Source: Syngnathus acus
Taxonomy: Eukaryota; Chordata; Actinopteri; Syngnathiformes; Syngnathidae
Assembly: GCF_901709675.1 (NCBI RefSeq)
Contig: NC_051103.1
Location: 5,131,501-5,195,500 of the forward strand
DNA length: 64,000 nt
Direction of reading: 5' to 3'
Below are positions 1 to 13,344 of this stretch, one piece after another. Under the pieces are notes generated by a model. The model was given only the letters and a program-made list of their open reading frames with translations, was not told the DNA's origin and searched no databases. Each line of letters starts with the position of its first letter. The first letter of the stretch is position 1. The position numbers were made by a program, and so were the translations under genes.

Positions 1-1746
<1,746 letters not shown>

Positions 1747-1806
1747 TGGTCAATGATGGCCCCATTTCAGAAACAAAACCACATTTAACCATTCAGTGTA
1801 ACCTTT

Positions 1807-1812
1807 AATAAA
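1807..1812 (+). terminator. Poly(A) signal of pdzd7
   Basis: AATAAA lies about 60 bp after the pdzd7 stop, implying a very short 3' UTR. It is the first canonical signal after the gene. Confidence 0.6.
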
Positions 1813-2781
1813 AACACAAAATGTACAGCAAGGTGAAAATATACATTTGTAATTTCTCTATATGTGCCGTGGAAGCCCGACAAACATCTAATATGAAACA
1901 AGGCCTAGCGAAAACATTTCTTTGGTCTATTCACAGTGACCAGTACACTCAGATTTGTTTACAGTAACAAAACAGCCCAAAGTTGTCATTTGCTTAAAGT
2001 TTAAAAAAAAAAAAAAAAAAAAGTGCTTTCTCTTGGGCCCCTGGTGAAAGAATGTTAATTGCTCACATGTGCTGAAAAAGTTTAGCCATATCAATGAATC
2101 TTGGAGGGCAGGGGTGGGCGAAAATTGATACTTAAAAGGCCCCATTCAATTTTCTTTTAATGGAGAGATGGCGCCAGATCATTTGAAAATAATGTAAATT
2201 AAAATGTGCATGCAAATTTGATTATTTGAAAACAATAATTCACAATTTTGAGAAATTAAAAAACAATTATTTGAGACAGTTTATTTGAATAAAATCAAAT
2301 TCTCTGATTGAAATTGTACAGCATAAAACACATTTATTCCAAAACATTCAAGTTAAAAAATCTAATACATTCGCTGTACTTTTTATTATATAAGTATTAC
2401 TGTTGTACTTTTAAATTTGTTTTCTATATTTTTGTATGTTTAAAATTATATAATTATGCAACTATTTACAAAAATATAGAATTGATTTTATATTCAAATG
2501 TCTTAGTCATTCATTGTTAGATTTTTTTTATTTAAACTTACTTTATTTAAATTAATTAAATTTAAGAAAATATGTGGTCCCCGAGCCATAGTTTGCCCAT
2601 ATTGACGTGTTACTCTATTCAAGAACTGTAGCACATGAGATGATTTAACTACAGAAGTAAATTTGTTTTTTTTAAACTGGCTGCTATCCTCACCATTCAT
2701 TACTTTCAGAGTAACATTTTGAACTTCTTACTTCCAAGCCGTCTGGAAAGCAAGACAAGCTCCCACCTGTGAAAAAAAAAA
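1813..2781. other. Convergent intergenic region between pdzd7 and lzts2
   Basis: About 1 kb separates two tail-to-tail genes. It is strongly AT-rich from about 2150 to 2560, with an A tract near 2004-2023. Several TTTATT strings around 2525-2550 could be the poly(A) signal of lzts2 on the minus strand, but in such AT-rich DNA they are weak evidence. No coding exon was recognised. Confidence 0.5.
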
Positions 2782-4981
2782 TCAAATTTCAGTGGCGGCA
2801 ACCTCATCAAAGACGATTTCATTGCCGCTGCCGTCATCGTCGTCACGGTTCTCCAGCTCCTGGCTGAGGTCCCTCAGGAGGAGTTCCAGCTGGCGGTTGC
2901 GTCGGTACATGGTCACATAGTTCTCCTGCAGCTGCTGCTGGTAGCGCAGCACTTTGTCCTTCTCTTCCTGCCACGTCCGCCGCTCCTCCTCGAAACCGCC
3001 CACCTGCCTCTCGGCCCGCTGCCTTTCCAAAGCCAACTCTCCACGTATACGCTCGACCAGCTCCCGGAGTGCGTCCCGCTCTCCATCCGGCTCCCGCAGG
3101 CGCGCCAGCTCGTCCTCCAGACGCGCCGACTTCTCCCGCAGCAACTCGGCCTCGCTTTTGCGCCGCTGCAGCTCGTTCTCGCACACGTCCAGCTCGGCGG
3201 CGCGGGCGCGGGCGGTGACGCCAGCCTCCTGCAGGAGGGCCTGGGCGTTGCTCAGCTCGGCGCGGGCGTCCCGCAGTTGCCCACGCAGCGACCCGGCCTC
3301 ACTCACGCGCCCGGCCAGCTCGACCTGCGCCTCCTTCAGCTGCTGCTTCAGCAGGGAAATCTCGCCAGACTTCTGGCACACCTGACGTTGGGGAAAAAAA
3401 GCACAGCGGATGACAACACTGCCAAAACTGGTTACTTGCCTCTGTTCGTTCTTTCAATCTTCTAAGTGTGAGGACAGCAGCGGTGCTCACCTCCCATTTG
3501 GTCTCCTCCAGTCTCGGAGCCATCTGAATCTTGTCGTGTTCGTAAGAGGTGCAGCGCTCCTCCAGCTGCTCACGTTCCTTGAGGAGGTGCGCAAAGTCTT
3601 CCTGAAGCTTCTTCTTCTCCTGCTGGAGCTGATGAACCTGCGAGAAAGAGAAGCCGAGAGGCGGTTGCCGGCGACGGCGTTTTCTAGTGGGTTCCGACGC
3701 GAAACTGTTCTGGCACCTGCATCTGAAGCACCTGTTGGGCTCGCTGGGCTTTGTGGGAGGTGGCCTGCATCCTGGTGGCGCAGCCCTGCCGCAGCTCCTC
3801 TAGCTCCAGCTCAAAACGCTTGTGCTTCTCCTCGTAGGCCTCAAACGGAAGCGGACGCTTCATTAGGTATACCAATGCAAGACTTCTACCAACACTTGTT
3901 GCGAAGCAATTTTAACATGTTGCCGCTCCTCGACTGTAAATTATTTCTCTATTTCCTGATACCTGACAGATGGCAGCCTCATTGTCATCCAGATTGTCTC
4001 GGAGTAGCTGGAGCTCCGCCTCACGCTCCCTCAGCTTGTCCTCCAAGTCCCTGACCACGCCCTCGTAGCTGTCCGCCATTCCCGGCGAGCGCCCGCCGGA
4101 CCCGCAGTCCGACAGAGGCTGACTTCGCCCACTGACCGAGCCGGAGCCGGTGCTCTTGCTGGAGGACGAGCGGCCGCTGTCCGAGTGTCCGTAGACGCCC
4201 GCAGAGGGGGCGCTTTTGGGCGCTTCTGAGTGGCCCCCCGCCACTGTATCTCCCGCCGCCAGACTGGAGAGCGAGTTGCGTCCCGAGTCGGACAGTGAGC
4301 AAGAGTGGCCGCTGCTCCCGCCGCCGCTCCGCCCGGCGCTGTACGAGCTGCGTCTCTCCGAGCCGGAGGGTGACAGCTCCCGGTGGGCATTTTGGATCTC
4401 TGGTGCGTTGGCGCTGTGTCGCGGGGACAGGTACTGCATGGCGCCACGGCTCTTAGGGACCACAGGTTTGAAGGCGGTGGGCCGCAGCACTGATTTCTCC
4501 ATGTTCTACATGCAAACAATGAACTCTTTCTCAATTATAATCCTGTTACTTCCTGGACAAAATATCTGCCATTCACGCTCACCTTTTCCAGTTTTCCTGA
4601 GACCGGTATGAGTCTGGGTGGCGGTCCCCCGACATTCCCATTCAAGCTTTCGTTCATCTCGTCTTGGTATCTCGTCGGGCTGGCGGGTGCCATGCGTTGG
4701 CCGTTCCAGTCGTCAACATAATCCCACCTCTCCCGCCCCCTGCCGGACGTCGGAGGACTGCGGTTGTGGACAAAGCGCTCCTGAGGAGACTCTGAGCCCG
4801 GTAATGACTTTCCCCGCCGAACCCGACGCTCCTGGTAGGCGTGGGGCGTGAGCTCCAGAGGGGCTGCAGCCGGCACGTTGACAGGCGGCGAAGGGCCCGA
4901 GCGGTGTCGTCTGCGGGAACGTGCGTTGTGGCCTGTGTCGTGAGGTTCAGCGGGGATGGGCGGAGCCTGAGCAAGCGCCAT
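2782..4981 (-). CDS. lzts2: Leucine zipper putative tumor suppressor 2
   Basis: LZTS2 (LAPSER1) is a coiled-coil protein of centrosome and midbody that binds katanin and promotes nuclear export of beta-catenin. Coding exons in transcript order: 4583-4981, 3963-4505, 3717-3839, 3491-3637, 2782-3381; about 603 residues. The start at 4981 (MALAQAPP) resembles the human N-terminus (MAIVQTLP), and an acceptor just upstream begins the exon at 5008. Visible landmarks are GPPPRLIPVSGKLEK at the exon 1 end, MEKSVLRPTAFKPVVPK at the exon 2 start, two SDSGRNSLSS/SDSGRSSSSKST serine-rich blocks, then a continuous charged coiled coil (FEZ domain) including APRLEETKWEVCQKSGEI. The C-terminus is ATEI, a class I PDZ-binding motif that is also present in human LZTS2. 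Exons 3 and 4 are 123 and 147 nt and phase 0, so either could be skipped in frame. Neighbours pdzd7 and twnk support the call. Confidence 0.97.
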
Positions 4982-5008
4982 GCTGGACGCTCTGCTGTCT
5001 CGGCGCTT
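4982..5008 (-). other. 5' UTR segment of the first coding exon of lzts2
   Basis: On the minus strand a pyrimidine-rich acceptor (CTTTCAG at 5015-5009) opens the exon 27 nt before the start codon. The transcription start must therefore lie further upstream, at higher coordinates, in a noncoding exon. Confidence 0.6.
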
Positions 5009-8000
5009 CTGAAAGTAAATAATGCGCATATGTACATAAAAAAAAAAAAAAAAAAGCTAAGTCACCACAAAAAGGTTCCTTTCCAAATATTGCTACACTG
5101 AAGTTGCCCATAACTTGTGTCCATTTAAATCAGCAAGTCTACCGACCAGTGTTGTGCTCTTCAAGCGCACACCATATGAAGTGCAAACTAGCATGACCTA
5201 CAGTAGACTGGAACCGACGCCCCCCCCCTCCTAGATGGCCCACACGCATGCAAACAGGCTGGCCCATTGATGAGGCCCATTCAAGCAGCACAAACGGGCC
5301 TTGAGAGGCTTTCGGGCTGGACGGGCAGCACATGCAAAAGAGTCTCTTTTTTTCCTTTGGAGGCAGTTTGGAGCACGCTGGCAAGCGACAAAGGCGACTG
5401 TCTCCACGCATCGGTTCAGCCTGGGGAGGCACTTCAGGGGAAAAAAAAAAAAAAAAGCAATGACTCGCCGAGAGCCAAATTCTCTATAGCGCAGGTGCTT
5501 GATGGCTCAGATGAGACGCCCTCATATAGATTGTCATAACAAGCGGCGCGGACGTGGGAGCAGAAAGCTAGGCCAGCATACAGGGGGGGTGAGCGGGTCA
5601 ACGCTCCCACTGGACGCTGTTGCTAAAAGCGTCCTTTGGAGCAGCAAGCAATCTGCTTGTGCCTTTCAAAATGAAGCGAGTAACTCAGTAATGTTTCTGA
5701 CATTTCTTCACACGTGGAACCAACTCACCTGTCAATGGGGCTGTGAATTCAAAGGCCACATAAAAGCATCCTTCCAACGCTGCAAGCTGATCTTCACTCT
5801 ATCGACCGGCGAGAGGAAAGAAGAAAATGCATGTTGTTGTCAGTAGAAGCCGGGCAGTCGCACTCATAAACGTTCAAATGGGCAGAGGGGGGGAAAAAAA
5901 GAGGGAAAATGTGAGTCACGGTGGCCGGGCTCACGCGAATGAGGGGATTTTCCGAGTCAACGTGAATGAAGAGTGAGCGGGAAGATAAACGCACCTTCAC
6001 GCCGTAACCTTGCTGTGTGTTTTGAAGCAAGCCGAGAGACCTTTTTGTTGTGGGTCTAGTCAGTTTGGCTTCAGGGGCTGAATTTTATTTAAAAAAAAAA
6101 AAAAGGCATACATCTTGGGTAATGTCAAACGTCTTCAATCCGGTTCCTCTGGTTAGGTTAGCACTTGGCACATCAGTCGCCACGGGAAGTATCCGCGATG
6201 CCGCTAGCTGTTCACACGAAGATGCTGTTATCAGTTGGCTCAGGGCTGTTTGCTCAACTTCGGCGATGCGTGCTTGTACTCGAAACGTGTACTACCCGAT
6301 CACTGACGTGCGCCCCCCCGAGAGCGTGTTCATAGGCCGTCTAAATCTGCTCAAATCTGCTGGTGATTAATGACAGATGCCAGCGGGGAGGGGCTGGATA
6401 ACACTTTAATCTCAAAACAATCTCTTCAGAATCTGTTCTGTCCAGACTTCAATTTGGGAGAGTTCACCCTGCAACATGAGAAACATTTCACCTATATTAG
6501 CATTAATTGTAAAGTTAACAGTGGCCGCTAATGATCATGGTAACATTTGTCATCGATGGAGAGTTCAGATACAAATATTCCACGGTGCTTTATTTAACTA
6601 CTGTATGGTGGTTATGGAATATGCCCAATGTAGAATCATGAGACCACAGCCACCACCAACCTTAGGCAGCATAAGCCCTTACGTAACACAAGTCCTTTCA
6701 CCACCGTCAAGCATCCCACAACATCCTCGACTAACCTCACACCACCGCAACGTCGCCGATTATGTGTGCTGACCAGTTGGTGGCCTCTCAGCTGGAGAAT
6801 AATCAGGCCATAAAAAAAAAAAATCACATGGGGCGTGAAGAAAAATGTATTTAAAAATACCACACACGCAACCTCAGGGAGAGGTCGCCCCACTTACACT
6901 AAGTCCACTTTTATGCCCCGACAACATCTTAGAAGAATTATGCAATTAAGAGATTACATTGTTATTAATGTAAGTGTTGTCCACCTGTCTGTTATATATG
7001 GATCAAATTTGTCTTTTGTCAAAACCTCAGGAAAAGGCCAAACCTGCCTGCTTTAAATCAAAATGGCTGACTTCCTATTTCATTCCACGCATGGCTTCGA
7101 GACTGTTTTTGTTTATTTCGCTTCACCTCGAAGATAAACTATCAAGCCGGGTGACGCAGGGTGCTGTTTTGGTCTACTTACAAGGAAAGTGGGCCATAAA
7201 TCAAAAGGGAAGTGAGAGAATATGGAAAGAGATGAAAGAAATCTGCATATTAATGACGCGCCATGCCGTGGACCTGATCAACTGTGTGGGAGATGGAGAG
7301 AAAATCAGGGAACATTTGACTTTGTTTATCGTCAAACTCACTAAACCTGTCTTGTGTAAATAAACAAAGAATGAGCACACAAACCGTTCTCAGTATCAAT
7401 GTCATATTGTTCACTAAAGTGGGTTACTTTTATCCAATCAGGACCCATTTGGCCTTTTTGATGACAATGTCATCAAAACTATGGGGTGCATTAAATGTAA
7501 TTTCCCCCAACGTGTTCAATATTTAAGAAATTCTAATCAACTGATTGATTTGATCGATTAATTGGAACAGATTCTTCTTCTACTATAACGGCGTGTACGC
7601 CCTGTGGCACCACACTGCCCAAACAGGTTAACATTGGTACTACGACATATTTAGGCGTGTTGGTTATATCCTGCCTGTACTGTACACACAATAACCCCAG
7701 GATTGTCAAGCGTCTATTCGTTTCGCCCGGGGTCTCTCGAGTAAAAAAAAAATGGTTCAGATGTTGAAATATATTCGGCAACGTGAACTCGTTTACTCCG
7801 TAATATTGAACCCACGCACGCACACAAACACACCTTGACGACGACGACGAGTGGCAAAAGTTGACGCGACTTCCTTACTGTCGGCTACAAACGGCACTAA
7901 GTACATTTAACAATGACATAACACAAATATTACTATTTTTTTAGACCCCCAAAAAGTAGATTACCTACCATGGACGACGGTTTAATGTCTGGGTACCAAA

Positions 8001-9486
8001 GAATCCAAGATTAGTCGTAGTTGCTTCTGCTGTTAATTAAAAAAAAAAAAAAGTAATGCCCAATTTGAGACTTTTTAAAATAGTTACGTGGGTGACAAAT
8101 CATTATTCGACGCCGCACAATGAAGGAGTTTGTTGGTGTTCTGAGACAAGCAGCAGTCAAGCTCGCCAAAAGATAGGGGGTATGCATCCGGTCGGTCCTT
8201 TCAAAATAAAAGCGAGCTACATCCGGATGTCACAACAATAAAACTTATCCATGGACTTGACGTAATGCGCGCGACTCATGGAAACGCAAATAATAACAAA
8301 ACAATAAGATATTTTTCATTTAGATTTTTGCTTTGAGTATTGTTGAAGGATTTTAAGTCTTAAATTCTAAAGTCTTAAAATGTGAAACTGGTTAACAATT
8401 GAGAGCATTTATTCTAACTAAAATCAAAATGTAATCAGTTCTATTACTTGGAGAAACTAATTAAAATAGTTACACCACTGTTTGGCTCTGCTTTTATTTT
8501 GAACGCCTCATTGCAAACATTTCCTGCTTTGGACTCCCACTCTGTTTCTGGAACAAACCTGTTCTTTGCTCTGCATTCTAATTATGCCGAAAAGAGGTCA
8601 TGCCTGATGGACCACCTCAGCACAGCCTTGTGCAAAATAAAAAAAAATAAAAAAGAGAATGTGTTATTCTAACCCTAACCTAAAATTCCACCATGTTTCT
8701 TGTCAATCACAAGACATAGGTGGCACACCCCCACGTGTTGAGGTGACCCATATTTTTACATGACCTCCATTTGCTCGGTGGGCGTGGTGCCCCAGCTAAC
8801 AGACAGGACAAACATCCCTGTGCAGTTAAAAAAAATACACTTAGCCCCCCTAGCCAGTCGTCTCCAGATGCCCCCGAGTGAGCCTGCCCCATTCCAAAGT
8901 GTGCCGGATGCACATAATAGCTGCGAGGTAATTGGAAACAATTTTGCAGCTCATTTCACCCTCAAAACTGGCTCTGCTGGGTCATATGAGAACGTAGAAC
9001 ACGAAGAACATTAGTTCCACCTGATGCCATTTAAAGCCTCAAAATCCATCCAGTTGACATGTTGGCGATCTTATCGTTTCCTTTGCAGGAAGTAAGAATT
9101 TGAAATGGGCGTCTGCTGATGTCAAGCTCGGCACGCATGATTTTATCACGTTTTCAAATCAGTCCAGCCCTGCAGCATTTGGGGGACATGTGGTTCTTAT
9201 GCATCTGCTAATCAAGGACTGGTCCTCAAACAACTCAAATGAGTCTCATTTGCTCCAATTCACAGACTTTGCCAGGAGGAAGTATCAGTCAAATGCAATG
9301 TGATTTTTTTTCCCTCCTGAAATATCGAATATATATATATATAAAAAAAAAAATGCAGTAGTGTCATCTCAATATGAAACATGTTACTAAAAATATTTGC
9401 AGGTGTGCCAGTGTAAGAATTGTCACAATATCAGAAGTCACTTGATTGTGACTGTCTACTGTAAGGAAGGTCGTAGTTCATTCACC
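5009..9486. other. Intergenic region, lzts2 5' side to twnk 3' side
   Basis: About 4.5 kb with no recognised coding gene. It should contain the lzts2 promoter and 5' noncoding exon or exons; one candidate minus-strand donor (CATTGACAG followed by GTGAGT) lies at 5729-5730. Short homopolymer tracts occur at 5040-5055, 5441-5456, 6090-6103 and 8040-8052, with a short (GAC)n run at 7839-7851. The open frames here (for example 6974-7363) lack recognisable protein features and splice context. I see no RNA gene. Confidence 0.5.
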
Positions 9487-12221
9487 TCACGTCGGTGGTT
9501 GCTTAGCAGCCCGTGTTGACTTTGGCGTTTTGCTTTGCTGTTTATCCGCCTTCTCTCGTTTGACGGAGTCCTTCTTTGGGGGTGCCTCGTCGCCCTCGTT
9601 CTCCTCGGGCTTGGTGGCAACCTTCCTCAGCTTGTGTTTGCCCTTGAGGGGCGTGGCGAAAGTGAGCGAGGCCTTGATGAAGTCCAGCGGGAAGACGCCC
9701 ACGTCACCGTCAAAGCGGTTCTTGGTCACCTGCAGTGAGCGGCGCCCCGGGCACGTTACCAGCTTCTTTTCCTGCAGGATCAACACGTTGTCCGCCTCTT
9801 GGCTGGCCTATTGGGTCACAAAAGGTCACACTGATCGCCTCTCTCTTCTCTATCACCCAATGGGAATGAAGTACTTAGAAAAAAGCCAGCTCGTACCTTT
9901 GCCGAGCCAAATATGGAGGCCGTCTGCAATTCCCGGTCGTCCTCCTCCTTCCTGGGATGAATGATGAGTGTGATGTGGCAGCTGGAATTGGTGGCAAATT
10001 TCCTGAATGCACCGATGATGTGGTCCTGGACGGCAAACCTTTAAGTACAGAAATAACCTCAGTTGATGAGTGAGCCGCATGCTGCTTCACCCCGTCACTC
10101 ACTTGTCGACCGAGAGGTTCTCCTGCCCCATCATGAACTGCAGGTTGTCGATGACCACGTGATTGATGTCGTAGAGGTAGACGGCGTGCTGCATGGTGTC
10201 CAGCACCGACTTGATGTTCTGCTGGCCGTGGAAGGTCATAAAGTAAAGTGGCAGCTCCTCGAACTTGTCCGCCCAGAAGTCGTACTGCTCCAGGTTGTCC
10301 TCTAGCCGCTGCATGGCAAACTGTGTCAGCATGATCTTGGCCAGACGCACATTGTTGATCTCAAAGCTGCCCCACAAGGTGTTGACACCCTGCATGCACA
10401 GGTCCAGGGCCAGCTCGCTGATGAAGGTGGTCTTCCCGCTTCCCGTGGGACCTGTACGTCGAGACACAACACAAGTAATGTTAGGGCTATTCAAATTAGG
10501 GACCGACTGATATGAATTTAGAGAAAAAAATCTGATATCTGATTCATTGACCAATTATTTTGTGACCCATTTTAAATGAATTTGAATGTTGAAGCACGGT
10601 GAATGAACTTGAGTATGTGTTGAGTATATGCGGCCCAAAAACTCAGTCCAATGCTACCCTCTAGTGGCCACAAAGAGTAATTACATTTTTTAACTTGCAT
10701 GGAAAGCTGACATAATGAGTTTTTTTCAACAAAGCCTTGTAAAATACCTCCCGGGATTATGAATCTTCATTTTTTTAAATTGCGTATCATGAACGGGAAA
10801 TTGCAATAATTCACATAAAAACGATTACCGGTAAAAACCGTGAGCTCTCCCTTGCGGTGTCCCTTCAAGATCCGGTTGAGCTCAGGAAAGCGGGCCCACT
10901 TGACGCCGGCCACTTGCTCGGTGTTCATCAGCTCCCCGTACACATCCTCGCGGAGCTGTTTGAAGGACACAATAGACTTGTGCGCGGCGGGGATGGCGGT
11001 CGCCACAACACGGTTCAAGTTCTTTCCCTGTGCTAAAGCCTCCACAGGACAGGGCTGGAACTCCCCGGGCCGCACCAGCCAGCAGCGGCGCAAGCCAAGC
11101 TTGCGTGAGAACATCTTGGACGCCTCCCAGGAGCGCATGTCGCCGCCCAGCCACAGCGTGACGCGCTTGAACTGCTCCAGGTAGGGCAACAAGGCGGGCG
11201 GCAGGCTGCCCACGCCTCGCGGGAGGGCCACACTGGCTAAACCCGTAGCCTGGCTCACGGCCAGCGTGTCCAGCTCGCGGCCCGTCAGGACCACGTTGGC
11301 GTCCATGCGGCTCAGCAGAGGGAGGCCAAACAGGTTGTTGTAGGAGCTGCACTTGGGGACCATGGCCTCATTGTAGCAGACGGCGCCATCTTCCGTCGTT
11401 TGCGCCGAGAGGAGCTTCAGCCCCTTCAAGGAGGAATCGGAACCTCCCAGCCAGGGGAAAACCAGACTTTTAGTGGGCTTGAACAGCCTCACGCCAAACT
11501 TCTTCAGTGTTGCATTAGAGATCTTTGTGATCTACAAAAAAAACAGCAAAACGTGTTAAACACAAATACACTGGTTAAAGTATCAGAGAGTTTATTTTAA
11601 GATCCCAGTATCCATCTTTACCTGGAACATAGTCTTGATGAGCGTCGCGTCATCCTCTGTCAGATCCGAGAAGGGCACAGAAGCGGACCAGATGCTTCTC
11701 ACCTCCCTGGCGTCCCTCTCGCTCTGTTCCTGCTCCTCGGCGCTCTCTCGGTAGCTAAGCAGCACCTGCGGACTGAGGAAATCTCGCTCCTCCGCCTGCA
11801 TCACCTCCAGGCAGTCCTGGAGGTCCTCCCAGCTCCCATCCACCTGCGTGTCCATGCACAAGAACTGCCCGGTAGTCTTGTCCACAAACAGGGAGAAGCG
11901 CTCGGCCCTGGAAGCGACGTCAACAAAAATACTGGGAGCGTGCAGGCAGCTGAAGCCGTCGTGGAAGGGGACGTCCTTGGAACGTAGGTACTGTTTGATA
12001 TCTGCGACGGTGACAGGACTGGCCGGGAAGTCCACTGTGGATTTAGCATCTTTTTTGTAAGCCCTGGACAAGAAGGAGCCCGTGTCCCGCAGCGTGTAAG
12101 CCCACAAAGTCCAAGTAGCTCTGCTATGAGTGAGGAGACAGGGGGATGAAAAATGTCTTGGAGAGATCAACTTTGGGGTCCCTCCCTGAGAGAGACCCCT
12201 CAGTAGCAATCTCATCCACAT
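9487..12221 (-). CDS. twnk: Twinkle mtDNA helicase
   Basis: Twinkle is the hexameric 5'-3' DNA helicase of the mitochondrial replisome. Coding exons in transcript order: 11622-12221, 10829-11531, 10103-10451, 9897-10038, 9487-9807; phases agree and the product is about 704 residues (human 684). The N-terminus ([12 protein letters not shown]...) is basic and lacks acidic residues over its first 30 or so residues, as expected for a mitochondrial targeting peptide. A primase-like region and linker follow, then a RecA-type helicase core: Walker [10 protein letters not shown] at about residues 435-443, Walker [13 protein letters not shown] near 533-544, [21 protein letters not shown] and [15 protein letters not shown]. 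All are close to the human sequence. The C-terminal tail is lysine-rich. Two in-frame ATGs (12221 and 12215) are possible starts; I take the first. The gene is divergent from mrpl43, as in mammals. Confidence 0.98.
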
Positions 12222-12240
12222 TGGATAAAGTGGATTGATC
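12222..12240 (-). other. 5' UTR part of the first coding exon of twnk
   Basis: A minus-strand acceptor (TTTTTGCAG ending at 12241) starts this exon 19 nt before the chosen ATG. The frame stays open upstream into the intron, but the acceptor argues that the upstream part is not translated. Confidence 0.55.
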
Positions 12241-12510
12241 CTGCAAAAACACAGAAGATAACTCAGTAAAGTTTGGATTATTTTTGGAATATATCCATTA
12301 ATTATATAATTGTGGGAAAATGTGTAATTTTGAGAATGTGTCTCTTGAATTTGAACGGTCAGACGAGAAATGTGGCCTGAATGGTAAAAATATTTAATTT
12401 TCCCCAAAGCATAAAACCGTTTGATCTGTGTTTTTCTCGAACACTGGCGTAATGAGAATAATTACAAGGAATTATTAACTCCACAAGTGCCCAAAATTTA
12501 AGCATCTTAC

Positions 12511-12560
12511 GCGTTCAGCCACCGATGTACGTCACTGTCTTGTCCTCCATGCGGAATGCA
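12511..12560 (-). other. Probable noncoding first exon of twnk
   Basis: On the minus strand a good donor (GAACGC followed by GTAAGA) ends a stretch at 12511. It could splice to the acceptor at 12241 to give the 5' UTR. A complete short upstream reading frame of 11 codons plus stop (12550-12515) lies in it and ends just before the donor. The transcription start is not visible; 12560 is only a nominal upstream edge. Confidence 0.4.
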
Positions 12561-12579
12561 AGAACCCGGGCTTTTCTGT

Positions 12580-13260
12580 TCGCTTCCAAAACACGTCCGT
12601 ATGAAACGTGCACGAAAAATGAAAACACCGAATTTTACATTAAGACTTTAGATATTCACAGGGACTTGACAAATATAACAAAGTAATTTTATAGAAATAA
12701 TAGTGGTGTTCACCAAAATTATTAAAAGACTTTAAAGCGTCAAAATAAATTCGCCGCTTCACCAATGTTTCTTCCGAAAATATAGAATTGACGGACTGTA
12801 CGAGCACCAAAATAAGTTCGTGTAAAACGTGCACCAAACGGGAAGGTCTGTTAAACACATTAAGCGTGAAAATAAATACGTCTAAAGTTAATCATTTTTC
12901 TCAAAATCAATATTAACCACATTGTAAATTTTCAAAATCAATTATTGAAACACCTCAAAGAGTGTAAACACATACGATCCTTGACTAATGTTTCACCCGA
13001 AAATATAGAATTGACGGACTGTGCAAGTACCAAAATAAATCCGTGTAAAACGTGCACCAAACGGGAAAGTCTTTTAAACACATTAAATATGAAAATATAT
13101 TCGTTTAGTTGTTAACAGTTTTAGCCAGATTAAACTTTAACCACAATGTACATTTTCTAAATCAATATGGTGACGATGGACGTTCACTTATGTAATTAAA
13201 ACATAAACAAAATTATTCTATTTGTTTCGCCCGGAAATATACGATTGGCGCACCATTCAT
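12580..13260. repeat. Diverged tandem repeat, unit about 222 bp, in the twnk/mrpl43 promoter interval
   Basis: The string ACGTGCAC recurs at 12606, 12827 and 13050, spaced 221 and 223 bp. The longer block GAAAATATAGAATTGACGGACTG recurs at 12776 and 12999 (shown here only as a landmark), and a decayed version (GGAAATATACGATTGGCGC) appears near 13231. Around these anchors the flanking text also matches, for example CACCAAACGGGAA followed by TTAAACACATTAA. This indicates three to four diverged head-to-tail copies filling most of the space between the two divergent mitochondrial genes. Confidence 0.85.
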
Positions 13261-13344
13261 TTCGTCCTCTGCCAATGCTGTTATATGTCTTAATATATAT
13301 TATGCTCTCTGATTGAATCGTTTTGCATTTCCCCTTGAATCAAG

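Noticed and set aside
6974-7363. 129-codon plus-strand open frame in the lzts2-twnk intergenic region
   Set aside because: No family resemblance, no splice context and mixed codon use in AT-rich DNA; most likely chance.
10882-11352. 156-codon minus-strand open frame overlapping twnk exon 2
   Set aside because: It is a shifted-frame shadow of the twnk coding exon, which fully explains the sequence.
12222-12407. In-frame upstream extension of the twnk first coding exon
   Set aside because: A good acceptor at 12241 cuts it off, and the extension is AT-rich without targeting-peptide character.
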